64,000 nt of DNA from Coix lacryma-jobi var. lacryma-jobi (GCA_009763385.1 CM019826.1:100552348-100616347); one strand, 5' to 3'. Numbered from the stretch's first letter, positions 31,770-44,513 are shown. Program-made: numbers and translations. The notes: generated by a model not told the origin, from the letters alone.

Positions 31770-33073
31770 TGTCGGTGTTTCGTACCCGGGGGTATCACAC
31801 CAACGAGTAATATGATCGCGTGCTTCTCTTCCTGGATGGTGATGCAAGAGGACACAAGGATTTGTCCTGGTTCGGGCAAAGAAGGCCTACGTCCAGCGGG
31901 GGATGTTCTTGTATTACTTGCACCTAAGTGCTTGTACAGGGGCGAATACAAGCTTGGTGAGCGTGGACCGGGGTCCGGACTTAAGTGTATGGGTGTTAAG
32001 GCGCTCTAACGTGTTTGTCCCCGTCTCTCCCTCCCCCCCCTTGGTGAGGGCCCTGGCGTCCCCTTTTATAGAACACGAGGAGGCCAGGGCTTACAGGATG
32101 GACGGGCTTACACAGGATGGACATGTATAGCGCTCGGTATGGCGGAGGGTAGGAACTCTGTCTTGTCGAGGCTGCTGTAGCAACGTGGGCGTTGCTGTAG
32201 AGGCGTCCTTGAAGCGTGGCCTCCACCCCCGGGCGCGGCATGGAGGCGTGGCGGAGTGGAAGCCGTACAGCGCCCATTCCGGCTTGTACAGGACGTAGCG
32301 GGGTCCCTCCAGGTCTTGGAGTACCTGTCTTCAAGAGTGAGAGAGCTTGTCAGGGCTCGAGGGGCGGCGGGGCCGGCCTCGAGGTGGTGCCATGGGGGCT
32401 CGAGGGGCACAGAGCCGGCCTCGAGGTGGCGTTTGCAGGGGCTCAAGGGGCGCGGAGCCGGCCTCGAGGTGTTACAGTGCATGGTATGCCGAACAGTGCT
32501 GTACTGGTGCCTTTTGCCCATGCTTGTGGTGAAACGAGACTTGACCTTTACACCGAGTTACTGTGGTACGTGCTGTGCACCAGTGGACATGATCGGAGTA
32601 GGTGAGGCATTAAATGCGTGGTAGGGGCTGGTATGGCTGTCTGTACCGCTCGAGGCCCTGCTTAAGGCTCGAGGTGTAGGGGCACGCTCGTCGAGGCCTG
32701 GAGGGCTCGGGCGAGACGGAGAGCGATCGTGCTCGAAAGAGCCTGGCTCAGAGGCTCGGGCGAGGCGGAGAAAGAGCGTTCGTCGCCCGAGGCCTGGCTG
32801 GGAGGGCTCGGGCGAGACGGAGATGGAGCGTTCGCCGAGGCCTGGCTGGGAGGGCTCGGGCGAGACGGAGATAGAGCGTTCGCCCGAGGCCTGGCTGGGA
32901 GGGCTCGGGCGAGACGGAGAGCGAGCGTTCGCCCGAGGCCTGGCTGGGAGGGCTCGGGCGAGACGGAGATTGATCGTTCGCCCGAGCCCTGGCTGGGAGG
33001 GCTCGGGCGAGGCGGAGATTGAGTGCTCGGGTGTTTGCGTTGATTGGGGGTACCCTTTTTTGTACCACCGACA
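31770..33073 (-). repeat. 5' LTR of the gag-only element
   Basis: 1,304 bp with the same bounds and arrays as the left LTR. The differences seen are largely one-base gaps (for example near 32,152, 32,180 and 32,604). The TATA box (TATAAAAGGGG, minus strand) is at about 32,063-32,070. Confidence 0.9.
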
Positions 33074-33542
33074 ATAGGTGATTAGAGAAGTTGATGACCG
33101 GGTTTAGGATAGATGGCCGTACTATCAAGAGGAGCAAACTTATTTGTATATCGGTCATCTAGTGCCACTTGAGCGATCTAACTTTGCGATGTTACTAGGA
33201 TCGAGTGGCGTTATGAGAGCAAGAGAAAATCCTTTGAAAATGATTGTGAAAATACTAACACACATACACATGATGGTGTACACTTGATGCTGTTGACACA
33301 TTTGCAAAGCAGAAGGTGTTGGAGTTGAATTGGATCAACTCGGAGAAGTTTTGGAGAAAGCTTCTGTCGAGAAAGAGAAGTGATGGATCTTAGATTGGAA
33401 ATCTGTTCTAATCCTTTGTGTTTTGGATTGTGTATTCATGTTGGTTGTGTAGCCCTCTGAATAAACTTTCCAAAATGTCCTAGATCATCGAAATCGGATT
33501 TCGGAGCGAAGAGTTATGGTTGTTTTAGCGCGGAGCTCCGGC

Positions 33543-33965
33543 TGGTAGCGGGACTACCGGGGGACGGGCGGTAGTACCAGTCCGGGGGTGAGTAGTACCG
33601 GTCCGGGGGTCAGTAGTACTGGTCCGGGGGCCGGTAGTACCGATCAGGGCTCCGGAAGTCCAGTTTCATGCTTAGTTTCTTCCAACGGGCGCCTAAGGAG
33701 TTGAGCGGAAGTACCAGTGGTCAACCGGTAGTACCGGCCCTGTGAGCGGTAGTACCGGTCCGGGACCGGAGGTACCGCTCAGGTGAAGTAGCCATTGGAC
33801 TGAGGTTCGAAGCCGGGCGGTAGTACCGGCCTGCGGGCGGTAGTACTGGCCCTGTGGCCTTTTGGTCAATCGGGAGCAGTGAAGTGTGAAGCGGAAGTAC
33901 CGGTCTAGGAGCGGTAGTATCGGCCCGCTGGCCGGTAGTACCGGTTGTGCGCACCGGTAGTAGCA
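33543..33965. repeat. Array of GGTAGTACCGG palindromes in the split Sirevirus LTR
   Basis: More than ten copies of (C)GGTAGTACC(G), an odd-length palindrome (GGTA-G-TACC), are spaced 15-35 bp apart just upstream of the TATA box. Further copies lie in U5 at about 34,802-34,872. Confidence 0.9.
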
Positions 33966-34021
33966 GTGGTCTTCGTGGAGCTCAGGAAAAAGTGGGGAAC
34001 GGCTAGTTGCTTTCGCCCCCT

Positions 34022-34030
34022 CTATATATA
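34022..34030 (+). promoter_or_regulatory. TATA box of the split Sirevirus LTR
   Basis: CTATATATAGCGGGGG about 60 bp after the palindrome array. Its position is consistent with the U3/R boundary. Confidence 0.6.
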
Positions 34031-35290
34031 GCGGGGGTGGCCGGCCTTGACCGGCTGCTGGTGGACTCCAAAGCCTCAGTGGCTTGTGTGGATGTGCTTG
34101 AGAGCCCTCTAACACACATATGCTTAAGTGTTCATCCGATTGTGTGAGAGAGAGATCGCTAGTGCGTTGCTTTGAGAGATAGCATCTATTGGCACTAGGT
34201 GGTCGAGTTGCAAGCCGGTGGTGCTTATTACTCTTGGAGGTTGCCACCTCCTAGACGGCTTGGTTCTTATCTCCGTCGTGAAGCCCGCGTGAAGATTGTG
34301 CGTGGCTCCGGAGAAGCTTTGTGAGGGGCATTGTGCTTGCCCTACGGGAGATCGCGAAGAGCAACTCTAGTGGAAAGAGGCATGAAGAGCGTCAAGTGGT
34401 CCGGCCGGATCGAAAGCAAGAGCTCTTGGTGAGCACTCCATCGTTGAGAGTGTGGCTTAGTGTCACCACTAGCAAGAGGATCGGCGGCAACCTTGGGCTT
34501 GCTTCAACGGAGACTAGCTTGGTGGCAACCAAGTGAACCTCGGGATAAAATCTTGTGTCCACGTCTCTTGTTGCTCTTATTGTTCTTGTTTCCTTGCATA
34601 TTACGCTTGTTCTTGTGTTCTTCGTGTTCTTCCTCCCTCCATCACTCTATCTTAGGTTGGAAAGGCTCGATCCACATTTTGGCAAGGAAGCAAGACTTGG
34701 GAAAGCTACAATCGTCATCTACATCATCTAGGGAAGTGGGGTAATTGCTAGATCTGAGATTGCTTCTCATCCACTTCGATTTCGTAGCTTCCTACAGGTG
34801 CACGGTAGTACCGGCCTAGCAGCCCGGTAGTACCGGTGTCGGTGGTACCGGCCTAGCAGCCCGGTAGTACCGACTGCCTGTTCTTTACACTAGCTTTGTA
34901 TTGCAATATTTATTCTTGTGCTAGTGTTTAGTTGCTTAGTTTGTGTAGCTAAGTTGAGCTCTCTAATTTGTCTTGTGTAGCCTTCTTATTGAGCATTGTT
35001 AGTGAGCTTAGGCTTTGTGCTTTGCTTACTAGATTGTGTAGGAGCTCCCCCGTGTTTGAAGTACTAGTTGCATAGTCTTGTGTGACCTTGCTTCTAGAAT
35101 TGTTTAGGTGAGCTCTACTAGCCCGACACCTTATTTGCTTTGTTTAGGATCTTTTGTAAGGTGTCATAGAGTATAAGTAGAGGGGTGTAGTCTTGGCTAG
35201 ACCGATAGTTTTAATTCCGCATTTGTTTCGGATAGCCGGTATGTTTAATTTTAAAAAGGACTATTCACTCCCCCTCTAGTCCGCTATCTA

Positions 35291-37600
35291 AAATTTATAA
35301 ATGTCTCCAACCGTATTTCACTGCCAATCTAGGCTAGAAGTACAAGAGCATCTTGCACAATTAGAGGGGAAGGGGGACGGAGGGAACAACAATAACAGTG
35401 AACTATAGTAGCAGGAGTGGAGATAATCGTATGATTCATTAATCATCTTTAGCTGTCAAATCATGCACACTCTGTTTAGGATGCAAGAACTATATTTTGT
35501 AACACTGGAGATACTGGAACTGAGAAAGATATGTGTTTCCTTTTTTATCTCCACTATAATGGAACAATTTGAATTATTTTATATCCATCAACAAAAACCG
35601 TCCCCCGTTGAGAGCCTCCAACCATTGTGCACCCCAAAAAATACACACAGAAAATCAAGGGCTATGAAAAGATATAGATTAGATCAAATGGTCGATACAA
35701 AAAGTTTGTGCGAGGCTTCTCACCCGTCTCACCTCCACGCCCCCGCCCCGCAGCCACATCCACATCCACAGGAACGGTTCGATTGGCTTGCCTTTTTTAT
35801 TTTCATTCATTTCTTTGTTTGAGCTAACACAAAAAGAAAAAAATATCCTTGCGACTTTGGCCGCCGCTTCCTGGTTCGCAACGTGGCTAAGGTTCCTGAC
35901 TGCCGCCACGTTTGGGCGGTTGCGCATCGACGCCGGTGCTTCGTCCCCTCGCATTCGCAAGGGTCGCGTCAAAGGCGTGCATCGCGAGTAGGCCATGGCC
36001 CTGGAGGTTGACGGCGAGGGCCTTGAGGATGATACATACTCAGCTTTAATTATTAGTGTGTTTAAAGAATAAGGTCCCCTTAAATATAGATGTGTACTTT
36101 TTTCCTTAAAAAGCTTGTCGTTCTTACTTCATCTTCTTTCTATTTTCAATAATCTGTAACGCTGACATCACTTGAAACAAGAAAACAACATTGGCAGATT
36201 GGTAGCGGTAACTAGAATTGAGAATTTATGTTTTATAGCTGACTAAATGTTTTGTTGTTTTTTTTTGTTAATTTAGTTGTATAATACACATTCTCTGACT
36301 GGCATATGTGCAGGACAAGTTTATATAATATATATTAAAAATGATACAATGAATTAAAATTTCTCTTAATTATTTTGTACTTTGCTTATGTGACGAAGTA
36401 CCACCATACTTTTGTTGTTTTCATGTGCATTTCTAAAATAAAAGTCGTGATGTTAGCATGGGCACTATAGTATTGTTGCTGGTGCCGGATGGCCACAAGC
36501 ACTATGATGACACCATCTGTTGTGTCGCCGCTTGTCACTTTCGACCTCTACCCTATCGGTTGTCCACACATGTCGGAGATGAGGAAGGAGACAGGGGCTA
36601 TCGAAGAAGGTGACGACGAGCCAGGGAGCGAGCAAAGCACAGATCTGCGATGGAGGATCACAAATCTACACATCTCTGTTGTAATTCACAGCAGAAAATA
36701 GCTGAGGAGGTCGGCAGTAAAGAGGATGATGAGCAGGAAGAGTCAAGCAGCGGTGAGTAGCAGTTGCGGAAGAAAGATGTGACAGGTATCAAGTTGCGCT
36801 ATTTGATACCATGTATGTAGAGAATAAGAATAGAGCCAACATGATTTCCATTGCATCTCTAAAGGTACAAATACAGGTTACATTGCAGCTAGAGATGCGA
36901 GAGCACACGGAGCATGCGATGCTGGTTGTGGGTGATGTGGACCACTACTCTGTGCAGTCAAAACTTGAGGTTTCAACGTTCTTGTATATATCCAGTATTG
37001 AGCATTACAATTATATTTATGACAATTATGTTTGTCCGTGAGAAAGTGTCACATGAATTTCAAGTAACCTGTTAATTGACTTTTGGTTGTTTGATTTACA
37101 TTACCAAATTAAACCGTAGCGTTAGCACGGGCATTATACTAGTATACCCTAGTGTAGCAACCAGCTAGCTAATCAAACCATATCTGCCCCGCACCTCTCA
37201 TGGCCGACCCGTCCCCGCGCACCCGCATCAAGTCCGCCTCCTACACGGTGCGCTGGCTCGGCCCATTTCATGTTGTTCGTAACCCACCCGTCTTCCATGC
37301 TCCGCCTCAACTCAGCTCATATCCTGCCCCCGCAGTTTTCGTATCCACGTTCTACCCGCGCGGCATGCATACTGCGAAGACGCATGCATGCATTTCATAT
37401 CCACGCATGGCTGCCTGTATGCTTTGCATGCATACGTATTAATTAGTACCATGTTAATTGAGGGCATGCACTATGTATTTTATCACCATTTTTCATTAGA
37501 TGCATGTGTGTATATTAGTGATCGTGACAAACATATAGCTAATATATTTGATACTTGGACTCTATTATTTCCTTAAAAACAAGTGATGCAACTAAAAATA
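35291..37600. other. Intergenic sequence with possible gene scraps
   Basis: No gene recognised. GC-rich islands lie at 35,700-36,000 and 36,480-36,720. At 37,200 a frame opens with ATG (MADPSPRTRIKSASYTVRW) and runs 80 codons. These may be fragments of host genes or chance frames, and none shows a domain that can be named. Confidence 0.3.
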
Positions 37601-38009
37601 TTGAAAGTATGTCAATATTAATTAATTTTTAGTATTTTTAAGTACCTATCAATAGTAGATCTAACATGTCAGTGTTTATATGTTTCGGTATTTATTAGTA
37701 TTTATTAATTTTACTAACAAGTATTTATCAATATTTTTCTTTAGTAGTTATCGGTATTTATAAGTATTTACCAATATTTGCTTCAGGTACTTTTTATTGC
37801 TACTAACTAAAACTAGTAGTTGTAAGTATCTTTTAAGTAGTTGTCTCTATTTTCTTAGTATTTTCCTTTTAGGTATCTTTTTTATCAGTGTTATGACTTT
37901 AGTGATTCTCAATATGTTTAAGTAGCTATTTGTATCATATAGTATGTGTTAGTATTTCTTACTTATAAATACTGCTTAGGGTTGCAGCACCCATCGGTTA
38001 GATATTGCA

Positions 38010-38830
38010 GTATGAATATTGATTAGGGTTCAACTTGATACTAATTTAGGGGCGTTGTATGAATACCAATTAGGGTTGCAGCACCCATAATGATTAGGAG
38101 GCACAATACAAATACTAATTAGGATTACAACATCCATAATTATTAGGGGGTTGCAATACGAATACTGATTAGAATTATTGCATTCATACTGATTACGATC
38201 ACGATATGAATACTGAATATGATTGCAACATTCATACTGATTTGGATCGCAATACAAATACCGATAACGATATATTAATAAACAAGACAACAATGTGTGA
38301 TTGTCTCATGTGTCCATATTCTTGTAACATTAAGTAGTTGTGAGTATTTGTCTATTTTTTCTTTTTAATTGTTTTTAATATTAGGTATCTTTAAGTAGTA
38401 GTCAATACTGTCACTATACTTTCTAGTACCTTTCAGTACATATGAGTATTTATCAGTGTTTTTCTATTAGTATCTTTTATTAGTACTTCGACTTCAGTAG
38501 TTGTCGATATCATCTAATATGTGTTGATATATATTTTTTAGTTTTTCTTTAGTATTACTGAGTTTTTTATTCAGTACATGCTCATATGTTGCTTTAGTAT
38601 TTGTTATTATAATCATTCAATATTTGTTAGAATTACTCGTTTTTTCCTTTGATGTCATTATTAGTACTCTTCGGTATTCTAGTACTCTTCGGTATTTGTT
38701 AGTAGTTGTTAGTATATTTAAGTAGTTATCGGTATTTTAAGTATGTTTAAGTAGTTTGTTAGTACTATGATTCCATTAGATGCCAGTTTATTTAAGTAGC
38801 ATTCAATAATTATTAGTATTTTTATTAATT
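38010..38830. repeat. Left long terminal inverted repeat of the MULE
   Basis: AT-rich, made of AGTATCTTTAAGTAGT-like words and an outer block of CATACTGATTAGG-like words. It pairs as an inverted repeat with 43,960-44,513. 37,600-38,010 has the same style and may be its outer part. Confidence 0.65.
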
Positions 38831-39129
38831 TTAGTAATTGCTAGTATATTTAAATAGGTGCTGGTATTTCTTACTTCAGTATCTTTTTATATTATTTTTT
38901 ATATAATATCTTTATTAAGTAGCTTCAATTATATTGACTATTGTGCTGCAACAGAAAAAAAATACTGATAACTACTTAAAAAATACTAGCACGGCTAGAG
39001 TCACGGTACTGATACAAACTAAGAAGCAAATGTGAAAAATTACTAACAGAATACTAGTACAAAGGAAAATCTAAAAACTAGCAATTACCAAAAGAATACT
39101 GCATAGCTTATAGCAGCGCACAACACGTG

Positions 39130-39890
39130 TGCATGCAGATAAAATTGGAGCGGACATGGAAGGGGTTCAGCGGGCCCCAGCACTAGTGCAGCTGCATCCG
39201 CTGCATGCACGCAGGCGTACACAGGCAGGAGCGGGCGAGCGAGTCCGGGTGCGCGAGGAGCGGGCGAACAGTTCGGGTGCGCGGGACGCGGACGCGTCTG
39301 GAGGTCCGAGGCGCGCAGGATGCGGGACGCGCGGACGAGTGTGGTGCGGACGGTTTGATAAGCTGGGTTGGGTTGGTCTACGGTGTAGAATACACCATGC
39401 ACCCATCGGCGCACCCATGGAGTCCACCGAACCATCTAGCTTCCCAAACGCCTCGCGCGCCTCGGTCAAAACTCGATAAAAAAAACCCGTCCTCCCCAAC
39501 CCACTGCCCACCGAGTCGCGCCGCCACCACTCAGCGGAACCATGACCACATCGGCCGCCGCCCACCTCGACTTCCACCTCCACCCCCCATCCCACCGACC
39601 ACCTCAGCTTCGCCCCCTCCCCCGCCGCCGCCCCCGTTCACGCAGGTGGTTCTAGCGGCTGCGCGCGGCGTCCTGATCTACCGGCGGTGCGCGATGGTCT
39701 CCCAGCCTTAAAGCCTATGGCAGATCCCATCGGTGTTGCGCTCCTCCGGCCAACCGGCCGACACCTTCCATGGCTAGGTCGCGGCGGCGACGTGCGGGCC
39801 TGCTCCCTCGACGTGCCCTATGCGCCCGTTGTTAATGGTGACGAAGACGGTGTCAGTAGCAGTTGCTCCTATCCGCTGATTCAGTATTGA
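39130..39890. other. GC-rich island inside the MULE (possible captured sequence)
   Basis: A strongly GC-rich block within AT-rich surroundings. It has runs of proline/serine-rich coding potential on both strands (CCCCCGCCGCCGCC at about 39,620) and a possible splice acceptor (CACGCAG|GTGG at about 39,645). No protein family recognised. Mu-like elements often capture GC-rich 5' gene fragments, so this is a candidate capture. Confidence 0.4.
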
Positions 39891-40539
39891 ATAATACCTG
39901 AGTTTGACATTAGCGTTTCAGTGCTGATGAATAACTGAATGCTGCTAAATCAAACACTCAGGCACACTCAGTCGTGACCGACCAGAAATCCTACTGAGCA
40001 GTGAGCACTACTGAATCAAACAGTGAATGCTACTGAAAAGTCTGAAAACATAGATGAAAAGAAGATATTGCATGAAGCAAACATGAATAGTATACAGTAT
40101 TGTCTTTCTATTGGTCCTATGTAGTAGTACTGACAACTACTAGAAGGAGTTATTACGTACAATATAGTACAGTATTAAAAATAGTGCTAAGGTCATCGGT
40201 GTCTTTCTCTGGCTGATCTTCTACATTGACCTGATATCTAGGGACAGACCTTCACACCCCAGTCCTACTAGATTTGTTGGAACAGGCCATCAAGGAACAT
40301 GTTAGCAACCTGAAAAATGGATGTAGTATGACCTTCTCGTAATTCTGTACTTCAGATTGATTTGTCATAAATGAATGGAAAAATTGAACTGATGCTCTAG
40401 ATTTGTACATGAATACCTCAACAATGACCCGACTCAGATTCGGAGCAAGTCACGACGTACCTTTCGGGCCCTCATCTGCCGTCCAAATACAATCCATCGT
40501 CTATACATCATTCTATCCTTCCATGTTCAGGATTCAGGG

Positions 40540-40800
40540 GGCCACGACACTACCGCTCCGCAGTTTCCCACAGCGCCGCCGCCGGCCCGCGTGCCGCCGC
40601 CGACCCCTCGCCACGCCCGCTGCTGCCGCTCCTCCTGCGCCGCTCCTCCTGCACTACTGACTGATCGCCCCTGCAGCACTCCCGTGCCTCGTGCCGTTGC
40701 AGATCTCCCAACATGCGTGTCGTCGCAGGCTCTCCCGTCCGTACACCGCCGCAGCCCTCCTGCGCCTTCATGGAGGAGCTGGTATTAGGACAAGCCAGGA
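40540..40800. other. Second GC-rich island inside the MULE
   Basis: A C-rich block (CCGCCGCCGGCCCGCGTGCC) with no recognised product, separated from the first by about 650 bp of AT-rich sequence. It may be a captured fragment or an untranslated first exon. Confidence 0.3.
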
Positions 40801-41386
40801 GAAGATGGAGCATGTGCCAAGGTTCCATGAAGGAACTCAGCAGCACAATGTCGTTCTAGAGGTCATTGTCGCCATGGAGGAGATGGATTGGGCAGGCATC
40901 TGCCACTGTGGTTCTGTCATCCTGATGAACCTATAGTTAATGTAATTAGCTTTTGTATAGAAATCACTTCTTGTAAACATGTCATATTCTATTGATCTGT
41001 ATGATGAAATCAAGAGACCTTGTTCCGTTCTTCTACTGAAATCTGAAAATAGAAATGCAAGCTGGTTGATGTATGTGTCTTTGAACAAAACATGTACTCA
41101 TTCAGGGACTCATCCGTACATGTTCAGTCCCAAATTTTGCTGAGACTTACAAAATAAAGCCAATTTGATATACACATAATTGGTAAACAGATCAAGTCCA
41201 CCGGAGATTTGTGTGCTCCACTTCCAAAGCACAAATTTTAAATCATTCAAAGCACCTTCAGGTTTTTTTATCCTGACTAGTTGTGCTATTACTGAACCAA
41301 CAACATGTGCTTCTATTGAAATTCTATATGTACAGTTAGGCCACAAAAGACTATAGTTAAGCCTCAAAAGACTATAGTTAAGCACA

Positions 41387-42785
41387 TTAGCCTTCTCGGT
41401 ATTTTCTCCTTGCCTCAAATTCAGATTCCAATTCCTTAGTCCTCTTATCTTCCACTGCCCTCTCAAAATGCCTAAAAAATCGAACAATATCAAAATCAGA
41501 TTTCAAATGATTCTTCAGTGCATTATTGAAACTCTCACTAAGTTGTGTACTTCTCACTCCCAAACTAAAAACATCTCTCATATAACATTCAACCCACTTT
41601 TCCTTCACCTTGTAGATGCTATCTAACCAAGTTTGCTTGTGCACTTTGGATCTCATAATGTCAAATGTTTCTTGAAATGCTGCCTTGTCCTCGTAGCCAT
41701 ACATACAAGCACTAAAATGTAAGAGAATATGAGATTCTTCGTCCTCCTCTTGACCCTCACTTTGTTCTTCACCCTTCACTGGAGATAAATGTTTGATGGT
41801 ATTTTGCATTATGTGAAATGTGCATAGTCCATGATACGATTCGTGTGAATACAATATGTATGGCTTTTCCCATTGTTGCGTCCTGATCTGTATAAATAGT
41901 TCTAGGTTGCTTTCCATTATGTGCTGCTAGAAAAGTCTCAAACAACCATGTAAATGAGTCTTCTGTTTCATCAAAGAGAATTGCAGCACCAAAAATAGTT
42001 GTTTCCCTAAATTGATTCAGCCAAAGAAAGACACCAAATGGTCTATATTCTTTATTTGTTCCAAAAGTAGTATCAAATGTTACTACATCACCAAAATATG
42101 CATAATCAAGGATTATTTTTGCATCTGCCCAGAATATGTTGGTTATATGCTCATCACAATCTACTTGCAAAGCATACTGGAATGATGTGTTTTCGGACAT
42201 CTTGTCATGAAAATACTTTAGCATGCTACCAGCTTGTCCAAACGCTAATTTCCTCTGCCTCTTGCTTTGCAAAATATTTTTGCGATCACGATAAGTGAAG
42301 CTAAGGTTAAATGTCCCACCAACTTGACGACTAGCCATCTCATGTGCAGCTTTTGGTCTTATCCCAGAATCATCGACGATCTCAATTTCAAAAGCTTGCA
42401 AATCTGAAATTTTTCTTTGTGATGCCATCAAGTGTTGGGTTTCTGGCAAGTGGAGTAAGTGATTGTGTTCAAGCACAACATCAACAACTTCATAATTTCC
42501 TTCCCCTTTGTCCAATGCAAGAGACATCCAAGCTTTGCAACCGGTTCTTGTTTCAGCTCTAAAACACTTCGTCACATGCTCCCTTTCCACTTTCCTTCGA
42601 TGACCTTCATTAGCACAAACGAATCTGCATGAAGTCACCTTGCCATCAAATTTGCTTAAATTTGAGTATCTTTTTCTCACATCAAAGCCTGTACGACCAC
42701 CATATGCACCCAAAAACTGCCAAGACTCATCTGGATTTTGAAACCTTAAACCAACTTGAGGCATTCCCTTGTCAAGTTCTGTCAT
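41387..42785 (-). pseudogene. FAR1/FHY3-type MULE transposase, frame-broken and truncated
   Basis: Transposase of the Mutator superfamily, the family from which the plant FAR1/FHY3 transcription factors derive. On the minus strand the frame starts with ATG at 42,785 (MTELDKGMPQVGLRFQNPDE). The FAR1 DNA-binding domain follows (SWQFLGAYGGRTGFDVRKRY, CRFVCANEGHR, CKAWMSLALDKGEGNYEV, LEHNHLLHLPET). The MULE catalytic core begins with VVTFDTTFGTNKEYRPFGVF (first Asp) and RTIYTDQDATMGKAI (second Asp). The frame then shifts by one base near 41,850. The continuation SYHGLCTFHIMQNTIKHL and STQLSESFNNALKNHL lies in the next frame to 41,387. The C-terminal SWIM zinc finger was not found. It is inactive as read. 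Confidence 0.85.
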
Positions 42786-42824
42786 TGCCTTTCAAATATG
42801 TAAATAATTTTTCCTTGTCAAATT

Positions 42825-43065
42825 ATGTCACAGAGAACAAAATTTACAACAAACAATTACTAGCATATGATGGTAGATTTGCAATTTATCAAGCTAAACA
42901 TAGATACTAGCCGGACTGGTACAATTTTGGTAAGAACAAATTCTGTCACAGAGAACAAAATTTACAACAAACAATTACTAGCACATGATGACAGATTTGC
43001 AATTTTTATCAAGATAAACATAGATACTACTAGTTGGACTGGTACAGATTTTAGTAAAGAATAAA
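42825..43065. repeat. Tandem duplication of about 120 bp
   Basis: A block beginning TGTCACAGAGAACAAAATTT at about 42,828 is repeated at about 42,948 with small differences (GCATATGATGG versus GCACATGATGA). It lies just upstream of the transposase gene on its strand. Confidence 0.85.
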
Positions 43066-43222
43066 TAGGATCATGACATCATAGCAGCATTAGTTTTAAC
43101 ACAATCTGACAGAAAACTAAGAAGAGGGGTTGTTCTGAACCTGATGCCAGGAGGTGAATCAGATGTCCTTACAGCTACAGTGCTCTTCGAAGGTGTCCCT
43201 ATGGAGGATGCTAGTTTGCTCA

Positions 43223-43462
43223 GGCCTTGTTTAGTTCCGAGAAATATTTGGAATTTGCACCGTAGCACTTTCGTTGTTATTTGACAAACTTTATCCAAAC
43301 ATGGACCAACTAGACTCAAAAGATTCGTCTCGACATATAGATACTAAAATTACAATCAGTTATTTTTTTTACCTACATTTAATGCTCCATGCATGCGGCT
43401 AAAGATTGATGTGACGGAGAATCTAGAAATATTTGGGGAAAGTTGGGGAACTAAACAAGGCC
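43223..43462. mobile_element. 240-bp MITE (GGCCTTGTTTAGTTC family)
   Basis: Terminal inverted repeats GGCCTTGTTTAGTTCC and GGAACTAAACAAGGCC are flanked by the direct repeat TCA (43,220-43,222 and 43,463-43,465). The internal words CACCGTAGCACTTTCG and AAAAGATTCGTCTCG are typical of this very common panicoid family. It has no coding capacity. Confidence 0.92.
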
Positions 43463-43959
43463 TCAGTGCTCCTCGACGACGTCACGAGGCCAGTGCTGCT
43501 GGATGGCGTCTTGCCGTCGGACTGTCGTCACAGGGCCAGTGCTGTTGGACGGCGTCTTGTCGTCGGACTGTCGGCGTTGTGCTGCTAGGCTGTCGGCATA
43601 GCACGACTTGGCTTTTCCGATCAAAGGTTACAGGACAGCTTGACTCCGGGCAGCGGGAGGCGCAGCGTGCCGGAGACCAGCGCGGCGGCCGGTGGGCGAC
43701 GGCGCAGCGCGCGGGAGAAAAGCGCGAGCGTGCGTAAACGAGCAGCGTGCGTAAACGAGCAGCTGTTCCCACCTATTTTACACAGAAATAGCCAAAGATG
43801 TGGGACATTATCTTGAGAGCCATCAGATTCAATTTAAACGGCAGATTGAGGTCCAAAAGGTACATCGTGACTTGCTAGATCTGAACATGATTTGTACTGA
43901 AAAGGTGCCAAAATGAGAAATGAGTATTGAATCCAGTTATATAAATTGGTGCTGAAATA

Positions 43960-44513
43960 CTATGAAAGCTATTTGAATAAATTGGCAACTAATGGAATCA
44001 TAGTACTGGCAAAACTACTTAAACATACTTAAATACTGACAACTACATAAAGATACTAGCAACTACTTAGGTCGGTATACTAAAAGCTATTTAAAGATAC
44101 TGAAGTCAGTATACTACTTAAAGACTAATTAAAAACTGAAACCTACTTAAAGATACTGACAGACACCGAACAAAATAATGATCATTACTGAATGCTACTT
44201 AAAGACTAGAAAATACGGATAAAAGATACTTAGCGAAAATCAAAAATACCGACGAACACTAAAGAACATCTTGATTATTACTAAAAAGATACTGCCAAAC
44301 ACAGAAGAAAATACCGATTAATACTGAAAGGTACATAAAGATAATGACATAAACTGAGGAAAAAAATATCGAATACTACTTAAAGATACTAGAAAATACA
44401 AGTATTCCTATTGCACCCCTAATCAGTATGAATGCTTCAACAATATTCAATATTTTTACATCAACCTTCTAATTACTATACCTGTTGAAACCGTAATCAG
44501 TATTCTACTATGA
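43960..44513. repeat. Right long terminal inverted repeat of the MULE, truncated
   Basis: ATACTTAAAGATACTGAC-like words, then an outer CACCCCTAATCAGTATGAAT block, inverted relative to 38,010-38,830. It is cut at 44,514 by a Copia LTR. Confidence 0.65.

Larger units (their letters stand above)
26687..33073 (-). mobile_element. Minus-strand LTR retrotransposon with gag but no pol (TR-GAG type)
   Basis: The LTRs at 26,687-28,010 and 31,770-33,073 are bounded by TGTCGGTG/CACCGACA and flanked by a perfect 5-bp duplication ATAGG (26,682-26,686 and 33,074-33,078). The orientation is set by a TTGGCGCGCCAGGTAGGGG-like primer site next to the right LTR and a CCTCGGGGGCTAC polypurine tract next to the left LTR, both on the minus strand. 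The 3.76 kb interior holds only a Ty3-type gag with frame breaks. No protease, reverse transcriptase, RNase H or integrase was found, so it must use enzymes of a related element. Confidence 0.9.
26171..35290 (+). mobile_element. Sirevirus-type LTR (solo or truncated), split by a gag-only retrotransposon
   Basis: The LTR starts TGAAAGGTCCTAGTTTAG at 26,171, is interrupted at 26,686, resumes at 33,079 and runs to a Sirevirus-like end (ATTCACTCCCCCTCTAGTCC at about 35,266-35,285). Without the insert it is about 2.7 kb. U3 has an array of GGTAGTACCGG palindromes, a TATA box lies at 34,024, and two more palindrome groups are in U5. The expected GGTCCTTTCA-like terminus and a second copy of the flanking GGCGC were not found, so the 3' end is lost or diverged. 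There is no gag or pol of this family in the window. Confidence 0.65.
37600..44513 (-). mobile_element. Mutator-like element with long terminal inverted repeats
   Basis: Long AT-rich stretches at both ends are inverted relatives. For example 38,731-38,787 (GGTATTTTAAGTATGTTTAA and on through CTATGATTCCATTAG) matches the reverse complement of 43,985-44,040 closely. The next outward blocks (ATTGATTAGGGTTCAAC at about 38,016; inverted ACTGATTACGGTTTCAAC at about 44,505) also match. Between them is a broken FAR1-type MULE transposase on the minus strand. The right outer end was removed by the Copia insertion at 44,514. The left end, placed near 37,600, is approximate and no 9-bp duplication can be shown. 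Confidence 0.7.

Noticed and set aside
33543..33965. CRISPR-like or satellite array of GGTAGTACCGG
   Set aside because: An 11-base palindrome at irregular spacing upstream of a TATA box in an LTR is not a CRISPR array or satellite.
39085..39711. Overlapping frames of 116-168 codons as a host gene
   Set aside because: All phases are open because of high GC, and no family is recognised. Kept only as a possible captured fragment in the MULE.
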